Origin: Thermoplasmata archaeon
Lineage (GTDB): Archaea > Thermoplasmatota > Thermoplasmata > Lutacidiplasmatales > UBA184
DNA: 7,045 nt
NCBI GenBank assembly: GCA_030043405.1
Contig: JASHXS010000025.1
Coordinates: forward strand, 1 to 7,045
Direction: 5' to 3'
Part shown: in pieces, positions 1-5,825 of the stretch
Numbering within the stretch: position 1 is the first letter of the stretch
Layout of the letters: every line of letters begins with the position of its first letter
Translations under genes and position numbers: made by a program
Notes under the pieces: generated by a model
The model's database searches: none
What the model was told of the DNA's origin: nothing
The model's input: the letters and a program-made list of their open reading frames with translations, nothing else

Positions 1-285
1 TCGGTCACTGTGAACGGCGGGAAACCCGCGGAGATCCGAACGACCTGGTCGGTCACCAAGTACGCCGTCGTGTTCAGCGAGAGTGGGCTCCCGCGCGGGA
101 CCAGCTGGCAAGTGACGATCGACGGGACAACGCGATCCTCGACGGGGACGTCGATGACCTTCAACCTGCCGAACGGGTCGTACGCGTTCACCGTCTCGTC
201 GACCGGGTACACGGCCAGCCCGAACCCGACGAGCCCGGCCGTAGTCAGCGGGGCCGGAGTGACGGTCCGAGTCAGCTTCAGCTGA
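1..285 (+). CDS. C-terminal end of a secreted ESGLP-repeat surface protein (5' partial)
   Basis: The frame is open from base 1 and ends at TGA 283-285, so 94 C-terminal residues are visible and the start lies outside the window. The GTG at 10-12 is an internal valine codon. Residues 20-94 form one complete beta-rich domain with the signature FSESGLPRGTSW, then VTIDG, a NGSYAFTV strand and a terminal VTVRVSFS strand. The first 18 residues (VTVNGGKPAEIR and following) align with the last strand of the same domain, so at least two copies stood in tandem. In Thermoplasmata this repeat is typical of secreted or cell-surface proteins, including thermopsin-like peptidases, but the catalytic or binding part is not in the window. 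There is no membrane helix or anchor after the last strand, unlike the protein encoded at 2127-5228. The role is probably structural or adhesive; the full protein cannot be named. Confidence 0.8.
   Translation, partial: SVTVNGGKPAEIRTTWSVTKYAVVFSESGLPRGTSWQVTIDGTTRSSTGTSMTFNLPNGSYAFTVSSTGYTASPNPTSPAVVSGAGVTVRVSFS
58..282 (+). repeat. ESGLP-type beta-repeat domain (protein-level)
   Basis: This is one full copy of the domain. Its order is an FSESGLPxGTSW motif, a VTIDG turn, a NGSYAFTV strand, a GYTASP segment and a final VTVRVSFS strand. Two related copies lie in the substrate-binding protein on the other strand. Similarity is at the protein level; I see no long DNA identity between the copies. 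Confidence 0.75.
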
Positions 286-343
286 GCCGCTCGCCCCTCC
301 AACCCTTTCCCCGCCGTCACGCGCCGGCCGCATTCCATGCCGG

Positions 344-988
344 ATGGGCTCCGACGACCTCGCCGAGAGGCTCGGGAGCGAGCGCCTTTGTACCGCGTTC
401 GTGTATCGAGACCGAACCCACGTGGCGGACTCGTCCGAGTTGGCACCCGACCAGCGCACGCAGCCTGACCAGTGGACCGTCGCGGCGGCCGCGGCTTTCA
501 CCCCGATCGAGGACGAGCGGGTCCTCTCCGTCTGGAAGGCCGCGGCGGGGTTCCTGGTGCTGACAAACTTCCGGGTCGTCACGCTCTGGCAGCCCCGGAC
601 GGTCCTAGAACTGCTCCGGGCCGGTTCCAAGGAGTGGCACGAGGGCCCCGACTTCTTCCTGTTCCAACTCGCGCCGCCGGCCGTGCGCGGGGCCTATCTT
701 GAGTTGACCGGCGCTGACGCGCAGTCGTTCCGAGTCCGGGTCGCCAACCCCGTCGAGGTCGCTGCCACGATCTCGCAGGAGCTTCCTCGTGCCCGCGCCT
801 TGTGGCTCGAGCGACGAGCCCGAGTCCAGGACCGACTTCGACTGACGGAACCTCGCTCGACCTCCCCTCCGCCCCCCGCCGTGCGAGAGATCGTCCGGGT
901 CGTGGTCCGGGTCCCGTGTCGGTACTGCGGGGCGCTCATGGACGAAGGGTCCACCCGGTGTCCGACGTGTGGGGCCGCCCAGCGCTGA
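344..988 (+). CDS. PH-like domain protein with C-terminal zinc ribbon
   Basis: The product is a 214-residue soluble protein with no signal peptide or membrane helix. Residues about 54-146 look like a bacterial/archaeal PH-like (bPH or GRAM-type) domain. They have a hydrophobic run GFLVLTNFRVVTLW (69-82), the 'xLTxxRvv' strand seen in many such domains, then alternating strands and a final helix (PVEVAATISQEL). Residues 148-168 are a basic helix (RARALWLERRARVQDRLRL). A proline-rich linker (SPPPPAV) follows, then a zinc ribbon C192-x2-C195-x10-C206-x2-C209 at the extreme C-terminus. The ATG at 344 is the first in-frame start after the preceding stop; I see no Shine-Dalgarno sequence or clear TATA box, so the transcript may be leaderless or continue from the gene that ends at 285. 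PH-like domains usually bind proteins or lipids, so a scaffold or regulatory role is possible, but no specific function can be assigned. Confidence 0.75.
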   Translation: MGSDDLAERLGSERLCTAFVYRDRTHVADSSELAPDQRTQPDQWTVAAAAAFTPIEDERVLSVWKAAAGFLVLTNFRVVTLWQPRTVLELLRAGSKEWHEGPDFFLFQLAPPAVRGAYLELTGADAQSFRVRVANPVEVAATISQELPRARALWLERRARVQDRLRLTEPRSTSPPPPAVREIVRVVVRVPCRYCGALMDEGSTRCPTCGAAQR

Positions 989-1208
989 GTCGCTGAGCGG
1001 CCCTGGTGTCGAGCCGGCAGGGTCCGGCAGCCGAGGGACAGGCGCCCCCGCCAGCCGAGTGTCCGCTTGCGGGGGCGGCCACCTCGGGCGGGCCGCGGGC
1101 TGACGGGTGGGTGTTGCGGGTGCCGACCGGAAGGCACGCCAGCCGGAACGAACCGGCGAAGCTCTCGAAGTCTCCACCCGTTGTCGGGCTTCGTCCGGTG
1201 GTCCCGGC
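989..1208. other. GC-rich gap between convergent genes, with short hairpins
   Basis: This 220-nt stretch separates two genes that run toward each other. It holds a perfect 9-bp inverted repeat, CGCCCCCGC at 1043-1051 and GCGGGGGCG at 1069-1077, with a 17-nt loop. There are smaller stems at 1120-1124/1133-1137 (GTGCC/GGCAC) and 1142-1146/1153-1157 (GCCGG/CCGGC). No T-tract follows the hairpins on either strand, so they do not look like archaeal terminators. I see no TATA-like box, no tRNA and no RNase P or SRP core motif. Short open frames cross it but lack coding character. It is probably a shared 3' region. Confidence 0.5.
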
Positions 1209-1922
1209 TCAGGCACGCCGCAGCTTGGCGAGCCGCGCCGGATATCCGGGTGCCCGCGGGAGCCGCTCCGACAGTCCCTCGAAAAAACTGCGCGGTAACT
1301 GTCGCAACAGCGAAGTCTCCTCCCACCCGATTCCGACCTCTCGCTCCAAGACAAATCCGCAATCTTGGAAGATCGCGCGGACTTGCCGGAGCGTCATTTC
1401 TGGGCCCGCGTCGTGGTCAACAGGTCGAGACCCCCCGGGGCAGGTCCGGCCCGGGGGATCGCCCGGCGAGTCGGCCTCACGGAGGTTCCTCCAGAGGTGA
1501 AATTGAAGGGTCCGAATCGAGGGTCTCGGATAGTAGGACAAGAGCAGGGTGCCGCCGGAACGGAGGACCCGATGGGCTTCCGACAGGAGTTGCGCCGGTC
1601 GGCGAGTCCGATGGAATACGCGAACCATCAACGCCGTCGAGAAGGACTCGTCGGCGAACGGCAGGCGGTGCCCGTCTCCCACGACCCAGCTGTCCCGGGG
1701 CCGCGGTTGCATCCGACCGCGACCGATCTCGATCTGGCCTCGGTCGGTGTCGAGAGCGACCAGCTCTTGGGACCGCACCTGGAGCAAACCCGCCAGCCGG
1801 CCCGTACCCGCTCCGATCTCGAGGACTCGGGAGCAGTCGGTGCCCACCAGCATCTCGCCCAGTATGCGTCGCTCCAGGCTCGTGGACTTCTCGGTCGCCT
1901 GGCCCGTCGGATCGCTCAACAC
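1209..1922 (-). CDS. Class I SAM-dependent methyltransferase
   Basis: The 237-residue product has the Rossmann-type methyltransferase signature of the UbiE/Methyltransf_11 group. Motif I is VLEIGAGTG (33-41), which binds S-adenosylmethionine. The acidic residue closing strand 2 is in LVALDTD (54-60). The motif II region is GDGHRLPFADESFSTALM (82-99), followed by EAHRVLRSGGTLLLSY (115-130). The stretch about 150-172 is rich in Gly, Pro and Asp and probably a loop over the active site. The C-terminal part (175-237) ends with basic residues. The start is GTG at 1922, with TTG at 1919 as an alternative; a helix about residues 16-27 before motif I is normal for this fold, so a later ATG at 1853 is less likely. 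The substrate is unknown: this superfamily includes small-molecule, lipid, RNA and protein methyltransferases. The gene begins 17 nt downstream of tRNA-Ile on the same strand. Confidence 0.85.
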   Translation of the reverse strand: MLSDPTGQATEKSTSLERRILGEMLVGTDCSRVLEIGAGTGRLAGLLQVRSQELVALDTDRGQIEIGRGRMQPRPRDSWVVGDGHRLPFADESFSTALMVRVFHRTRRPAQLLSEAHRVLRSGGTLLLSYYPRPSIRTLQFHLWRNLREADSPGDPPGRTCPGGSRPVDHDAGPEMTLRQVRAIFQDCGFVLEREVGIGWEETSLLRQLPRSFFEGLSERLPRAPGYPARLAKLRRA

Positions 1923-1939
1923 GGTCGAACGGTCCTGAA

Positions 1940-2014
1940 TGGGCCCAGTCGGATTTGAACCGACGACCTCCCGGTTATCAGCCGGGTGCTCCAGCCAACC
2001 TAAGCTATGGGCCC
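1940..2014 (-). tRNA. tRNA-Ile (GAU anticodon)
   Basis: The 75-nt gene folds as a full cloverleaf on the minus strand. The acceptor stem is GGGCCCA/TGGGCCC with discriminator A, and bases 8-9 are TA. The D stem is GCTT/GAGC and the D loop contains GG. The anticodon stem is CCCGG/CCGGG around the loop CTGATAA, which gives anticodon GAT. The variable loop is 5 nt, and the T stem is GTCGG/CCGAC around TTCAAAT. There is no intron and no encoded 3' CCA (TTC follows the discriminator), as in many archaea. GAU reads the AUC and AUU codons. Confidence 0.97.
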
Positions 2015-2045
2015 GTTGCCTGACGTCTCTGGGTGCACGCGCCGG

Positions 2046-2054
2046 GCTTAAAGG
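2046..2054 (-). promoter_or_regulatory. Probable TATA box of tRNA-Ile
   Basis: The minus strand reads CCTTTAAGC here, an AT-rich island in very GC-rich DNA. Its centre is about 36 nt upstream of the tRNA 5' end. With the usual archaeal TATA-to-start distance of about 26 nt, transcription would begin about 10 nt before the mature tRNA, which suits 5' trimming by RNase P. TTTAAG-like boxes are common before archaeal stable RNA genes. Confidence 0.5.
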
Positions 2055-2126
2055 ATTCTCGCCCGGACCGACGTGGTCCCGCGCTCGGCTCGCTGCCCGG
2101 CCCGGTCGGGAAGCCGCGCGGGCGCC

Positions 2127-5100
2127 CTACCACTGGAGCGGGTCCGGCGGCGGGTTGGTGGGGGGCGTCGAGGGCTCCAAGGCCCGCGGCGGCGGTTTCC
2201 GCCGAACTCGCCGCAGCAGCACGAAGGCGACGATCGCGGACCCGGCGAGGATGATTCCCAGAACCCAGCCGTACCCCGGGCTCCAGGCCGCAATCTCCCC
2301 AGGGTGGCTCGCGGTCGGACCGCTTTGCAAGGAGAAGCTGATCGCGATCGTCACCGGCTGGCCCTCGACCAGTACGACTCCTCCCGACGGATCCGCGAGA
2401 TAACCCGCCGGTGGGCCCACGACGTGCCACGGGTAGGCCCCGGCCGAAAGCTGCGCGACAATTGAGGGAGTGCCCGGCGCGGCGCCTAGGAAGGTGCCGT
2501 TCAGTTCGACTTCCCACCCCAGACTCGAGGGGAGGCCCGACTCTTCGAAGGTGACGACCTCCGATGTGGAGTTCAGCCGGAAGGAAATGTCGGTGGAGGA
2601 GTTGGCGCCCTCGATGGAGAGGGAGCCCCCCGACGGCTCAGCCTGGTAGCCACTCGGCGCAGCGACGACGTACGAGTACGTGCCATTCGTCAGCCCGGAG
2701 GCGACCAGCGACGACGTGCTCCCCTCGACACTCGTTCCGTTGACGTCCACGCTCCAGGGGACCGCGCCGGAGAGCCCGACCTCGTCGAAGATCGCCGAGA
2801 AGGTGGCGGGCACGTACCGCCACTGGTACCACAGTTGTACTCCTTGGCCGCCCAACATAGGGTTGGTGTTGATCGAGCTGCCTTGGATCCAGTCGGCATG
2901 GTCGTACACGTCGAGCGACTCCGGGTCATAGACGTACAGGGCGAGCTCGTTCGCGATCTGCTCGATGAGGTCGTACTCCAGGGCCCGGCGGGACTGATTC
3001 GAGTCGGTGGCCGCGATGCCGGACCAGAGGTCCAGGGTCCGGTACGCCGCTCCCTGGCAGTCTTGCGGGACTTCGCCCACGTCCGCCCAATACTGGAGGG
3101 CCGACCAGTTCGAGGAGGCGGTAGGGCAGGTGGGCGCGTCGTTGGTGGTATTCTCAAGGATGATGCCCAGTTCAGGATCGGCGAAGGCATCGGTCGAGTT
3201 GTAGAGCGCGGGCAGGGTGGTGGTGGGGTCTGGGTAGCTCGTCACCCAATTGTAGGACGAGACTGGCACACAGGGAACGTTGCCGGTGGGCAGGCTGGTG
3301 TAGCAGTATGGCGGGAAGAGGACGCTGGAGTAGTTGGAGTAGTTCACGCTGACGACGTACGGCGCGAGCACCCCGCCGGACAGGTTGCTGATCGCGTCAT
3401 TCCAGGGCTGAAACGCCGGGCCGGAGGGGTTGAGCCCATCCCCGTAGAGGGACAGTTCGGGCCACGTGCACGGAGTCGCGGTCGTACAATTGGAGAGTGC
3501 TGGGTCGTACCAAGAGCTGCTCGGGGTCGTCGCCTGGAGCCACCACCAGGCGACGTTCCCTGTCTCCGTGGCATTGGGGACCGGATCGCCCGAGGGCCAC
3601 GGGACGTTGGAGGGATAGTCGTAACCCATCCCCGGTGGGATGCCACCCCCGTACGACTGAGCGAAGGGAACGCCATCTACGGTGTACAGCGATTGCTCGA
3701 TCGAGGTGTACGGGTAGGCTCGGACGAGAAACTCCCGCAGCGCCAGGCTGTCGAAGAAGCTCCCGTTCACGTTCAGACACGAACTGGTGCAGGAGTCCCA
3801 GTCCGAAACGAGGGAGGGACTGAAGGTGAGCGAGAGCGCGGTGAACTGGAAGCTCAAGGTCGGTACGGAGGGGCCGACTTCGTAACCCGGATTCTGCAGG
3901 ATGCTCCCGAATGAAGCCGGGACGATCGAGACACTGTCGGCCAGGCCGTTTCGGGCGGCCGCCAGGCCCAGCGTGTCGTTGGTTCCCTCCCAGCTCACGT
4001 CCACTCGGGGCAAGTAGCTCTTGGGACTGGGCAGACAGGCGGGTTGTCCGACGCATCCGATGGGGGCCCGATAGACGGGGCTGGCGTCCAGCTGATAGCC
4101 GGCCGAAGGCTGGACGGGCGTCGAGAGGTCGTAGGGACCGGAGCCGACCGCAAGCCACTGGATCGAGGGTTGGGGCGGCGTGGCGTTGAGCGCTTCTTCT
4201 TCGAACGAGTCCCATCCGGTGGGCGGCGTATTCTGGAGGTACGCCTGGAAGGCGGGGGACGTCGTACTGGTGGCATTCCCAGGGAGCAGACAGGGTTCGT
4301 CTCCGTACGAGTCGTTCGTCCCCCAGAACCCTGGAACCCTAGCACCGGCATAGGTGTCAAACCCACACGACTCGACGCTCGCCCCGAGCGGGTTGGCGAC
4401 AAACTCGAGAAATTCGGGCCATGTCGTAGCCGAGCCTTGCACATCGAAGGTTACACAGCCGTCGGTCACCACCACGGTCGACGACGGGCAGTAGGCGCTG
4501 TCGTTCACCAGCACCGAGGTCAACACGTGTCCGGGGGTGTTGTTGTAGGGGGAGTGCGTCCCCCCGTCCCAGCTGAAAGGTCCGTTGGGGAGTAGGGCTT
4601 GGGCCAGGATCCAGCCCGGTGTAGCGCCAACATACGGTAGGTCGGCGAACCCCAGGGTCCGAGCCATCGAGTACAGGACGTCGGAGGGGAAGACGGCCCA
4701 GCTGGCGTTCGTCGCCGGGTCGAAGAACCTCGCCCCGGCGTCCAGTTCGAACGAGTAGAACTGGGGCAACCCGGTCGTCGCGTTGTCATACACGAGGTCG
4801 CTGCCGCCGAACTGGGTCCGGCACTCGGCCGACCCGGGCACGCAAGTGGCGAGCTCGGGCTGGAAGTCCGCCGGGACCGGACCGTCCTCCGATCCATTGT
4901 AGGCGATCAACGTCTCGTAGACGTTGGCGAGGAGCTCCTCACACGCGGACTGGTAGCAGGTGCTGGGGTCGAGTCCGACGACCTGGGACCCATTGACCTG
5001 TTCCCAGATCTCGAGGGTTCCCGGGTGGGGGCTCAAGTTCGCAACGGGGTTCCCGTTGGCCGGCCCGTCCGTCGAGCGGGTGGGAACGCCGACGGAGGCC

Positions 5101-5228
5101 GAGATGGCCACCGGCGGTCCGGTGAGCGGCCCAACCCGTTCGGACGGCCCGAGCGCCGACACGCAGAGCGCAGACGTTAACGCGACGACCAGGAGCGACT
5201 GCCAGTGAGGACCATCATGGTGCGGCAC
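2127..5228 (-). CDS. Membrane-anchored family 5 (peptide-type) ABC substrate-binding protein with ESGLP domains
   Basis: This 1033-residue extracellular protein probably binds peptides or related solutes for an ABC importer. The N-terminus has a hydrophobic signal segment (SLLVVALTSALCVSA, 11-25). Family 5 hallmarks follow in order: GLDPST (85-90), NVYETLI (102-108), YSFELDAGARFFD (158-170), VFPSDVLYSMAR (179-190), VGSGPYDL (361-368), and EYDLIEQIANELALYVY (751-767) near the end of the binding domain. Residues 808-885 and 891-967 are two ESGLP-type beta domains. A membrane helix (987-1005) with RRVRRK after it anchors the C-terminus, leaving a proline-rich tail inside. About 25 N-x-S/T sites and 18 cysteines, all before the repeats, suggest a glycosylated, disulfide-rich ectodomain. 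At 1033 residues it is much longer than typical members (500-600). The start is GTG at 5228, with AGGT ending 3 nt upstream. No permease or ATPase gene is nearby. Confidence 0.87.
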   Translation of the reverse strand: MPHHDGPHWQSLLVVALTSALCVSALGPSERVGPLTGPPVAISASVGVPTRSTDGPANGNPVANLSPHPGTLEIWEQVNGSQVVGLDPSTCYQSACEELLANVYETLIAYNGSEDGPVPADFQPELATCVPGSAECRTQFGGSDLVYDNATTGLPQFYSFELDAGARFFDPATNASWAVFPSDVLYSMARTLGFADLPYVGATPGWILAQALLPNGPFSWDGGTHSPYNNTPGHVLTSVLVNDSAYCPSSTVVVTDGCVTFDVQGSATTWPEFLEFVANPLGASVESCGFDTYAGARVPGFWGTNDSYGDEPCLLPGNATSTTSPAFQAYLQNTPPTGWDSFEEEALNATPPQPSIQWLAVGSGPYDLSTPVQPSAGYQLDASPVYRAPIGCVGQPACLPSPKSYLPRVDVSWEGTNDTLGLAAARNGLADSVSIVPASFGSILQNPGYEVGPSVPTLSFQFTALSLTFSPSLVSDWDSCTSSCLNVNGSFFDSLALREFLVRAYPYTSIEQSLYTVDGVPFAQSYGGGIPPGMGYDYPSNVPWPSGDPVPNATETGNVAWWWLQATTPSSSWYDPALSNCTTATPCTWPELSLYGDGLNPSGPAFQPWNDAISNLSGGVLAPYVVSVNYSNYSSVLFPPYCYTSLPTGNVPCVPVSSYNWVTSYPDPTTTLPALYNSTDAFADPELGIILENTTNDAPTCPTASSNWSALQYWADVGEVPQDCQGAAYRTLDLWSGIAATDSNQSRRALEYDLIEQIANELALYVYDPESLDVYDHADWIQGSSINTNPMLGGQGVQLWYQWRYVPATFSAIFDEVGLSGAVPWSVDVNGTSVEGSTSSLVASGLTNGTYSYVVAAPSGYQAEPSGGSLSIEGANSSTDISFRLNSTSEVVTFEESGLPSSLGWEVELNGTFLGAAPGTPSIVAQLSAGAYPWHVVGPPAGYLADPSGGVVLVEGQPVTIAISFSLQSGPTASHPGEIAAWSPGYGWVLGIILAGSAIVAFVLLRRVRRKPPPRALEPSTPPTNPPPDPLQW
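2328..2558 (-). repeat. ESGLP-type domain 2 of the binding protein
   Basis: Residues 891-967 of the substrate-binding protein. It carries the canonical FEESGLPSSLGWEVELNG motif, then an AGAYPWHV strand, GYLADPSGG and the closing VTIAISFSL strand. It lies between domain 1 and the C-terminal membrane helix, so the pair would act as a stalk lifting the binding domain off the membrane. Confidence 0.7.
2574..2807 (-). repeat. ESGLP-type domain 1 of the binding protein (degenerate)
   Basis: Residues 808-885 of the substrate-binding protein. The motif is worn to FDEVGLSGAVPWSVDVNG, but the order NG turn, NGTYSYVV strand, GYQAEPSGG and terminal ISFRL matches the second copy and the domain at 58-282. 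It has no cysteines. Confidence 0.65.
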
Positions 5229-5352
5229 GATACCTGGGCGCCCGTTCGGCCCCTTACCCAGCTCGCCACTGACGATATCCCCTCTGACAGGCGGGTCGAG
5301 GGCCCGTCATCGGAGTTCCACAGAGTGCCGGTCCTCCGGCGCCGGTGCGGGA

Positions 5353-5712
5353 CTACAGCCCGTGACAGACGAAGTGCGATGCCAAGCGCCGCGCGATGGC
5401 CGGTTCCTCGTACTCCGGACCAAAGTCGTCCAACCGCTCGTGGGGAGATTCGATCGACCAGTACACGGCGTCCTCGCAGTGCGCTCCGATCGCGATGGCC
5501 GACACGTACTGGCGCCGGGCGCGTCCTCGGTCCACGAGGAGGTCCGCGGCCCGCCGGGTGAGCTCGAGCAGGTCATCGCGGGAGGCGCTGGAGTTGGGGG
5601 CCAGCAGCTCCTCAAAGAGCCCGTGCACGCAGCGGGGGTGGTCCCGGTCTCCGTTGAGGCTGGTCTCGATCCGATCTTCGAGGACCGGCGGGACCACTGC
5701 CTCGGCCGCCAT
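5353..5712 (-). CDS. Small protein of unknown function with His/Cys clusters
   Basis: I do not recognise this family. From the ATG at 5712 the product is 119 residues, soluble, mostly helical in appearance and acidic, with no signal peptide or membrane helix. Features are H25-x2-C28-x-H30, H78-C79 and a C-terminal H113-x2-C116-H117, which could bind metal, plus a helix DLLELTRRAADLLVDRGR (47-64). Third codon positions are strongly G/C, which supports a real gene. The frame stays open to an upstream ATG at 5817 (154 residues). The extra 35 residues are Pro/Gly-rich and use CTT, ATA, AGA and ACT codons that are uncommon here, and they run over the likely promoter of the divergent lyase gene, so I prefer 5712. 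The gene is divergent from the lyase and lies 124 nt upstream of the binding-protein gene on the same strand. Confidence 0.65.
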   Translation of the reverse strand: MAAEAVVPPVLEDRIETSLNGDRDHPRCVHGLFEELLAPNSSASRDDLLELTRRAADLLVDRGRARRQYVSAIAIGAHCEDAVYWSIESPHERLDDFGPEYEEPAIARRLASHFVCHGL

Positions 5713-5737
5713 CCTCCGAGTGTATCCCGGGTCGAGG

Positions 5738-5744
5738 TACTTAG
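5738..5744 (-). promoter_or_regulatory. Possible TATA box for the 5353-5712 gene
   Basis: The minus strand reads CTAAGTA, centred about 29 nt before the ATG at 5712. That spacing would give a leaderless or nearly leaderless transcript. The match is weak, and it applies only if translation starts at 5712. Confidence 0.3.
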
Positions 5745-5792
5745 CCCATTGGGGCCCGCTCGGGCCCGCCGGGGCCACTCTCGCCTCCGGCG

Positions 5793-5800
5793 GTATAAGA
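5793..5800 (+). promoter_or_regulatory. Probable TATA box of the tryptophanase-type gene
   Basis: GGTATAAG stands out in GC-rich surroundings and is centred about 29 nt before the GTG at 5826. Archaeal TATA boxes lie about 26-27 nt before the transcription start, so the mRNA would begin at or within a few bases of the start codon. This agrees with the absence of a usable Shine-Dalgarno site just upstream of the GTG. Confidence 0.55.
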
Positions 5801-5825
5801 GGGAAGGTCGCCTCCATCCACCCCG

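Noticed and set aside
337..339. ATG at 337 as start of the PH/zinc-ribbon gene
   Set aside because: It is in a different reading frame from the gene; the ATG at 344 is in frame.
1043..1077. Rho-independent-style terminator
   Set aside because: The stem is strong, but the loop is 17 nt and no T-run follows on either strand; archaeal termination relies on T-tracts.
1276..1290. Run of six T on the minus strand in the methyltransferase as a programmed slippage site
   Set aside because: It encodes an ordinary SFFEG stretch, the zero frame continues normally to its stop, and no alternative frame gives a sensible extension.
605..1362. Two overlapping minus-strand frames opposite the PH/zinc-ribbon gene
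   Set aside because: They are low-complexity Arg/Pro/Ser translations with no motif, whereas the plus frame ends in a clean zinc ribbon.
1067..2023. 318-codon plus-strand frame across the methyltransferase and tRNA
   Set aside because: Its Arg/Pro/Ser-rich composition is typical of a shadow frame, and it runs through a tRNA gene and opposite a clear methyltransferase.
2835..3914. 359-codon plus-strand open frame inside the binding-protein gene
   Set aside because: It is antisense to a well-supported coding region, is rich in Gly, Arg and Val without domain signs, and has no promoter of its own.
5154..5168. Lipobox at Cys22 of the binding protein
   Set aside because: The residue before Cys22 is Leu (TSALC), whereas a lipobox needs Gly, Ala or Ser there. 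A signal peptidase I-type site after VSA (23-25) fits better, and the protein already has a C-terminal anchor.
5336..5345. Palindrome CCGGCGCCGG between the small gene and the binding-protein gene as an operator
   Set aside because: A single 10-bp all-GC palindrome is expected by chance in this composition, and it lies far from the binding-protein start.
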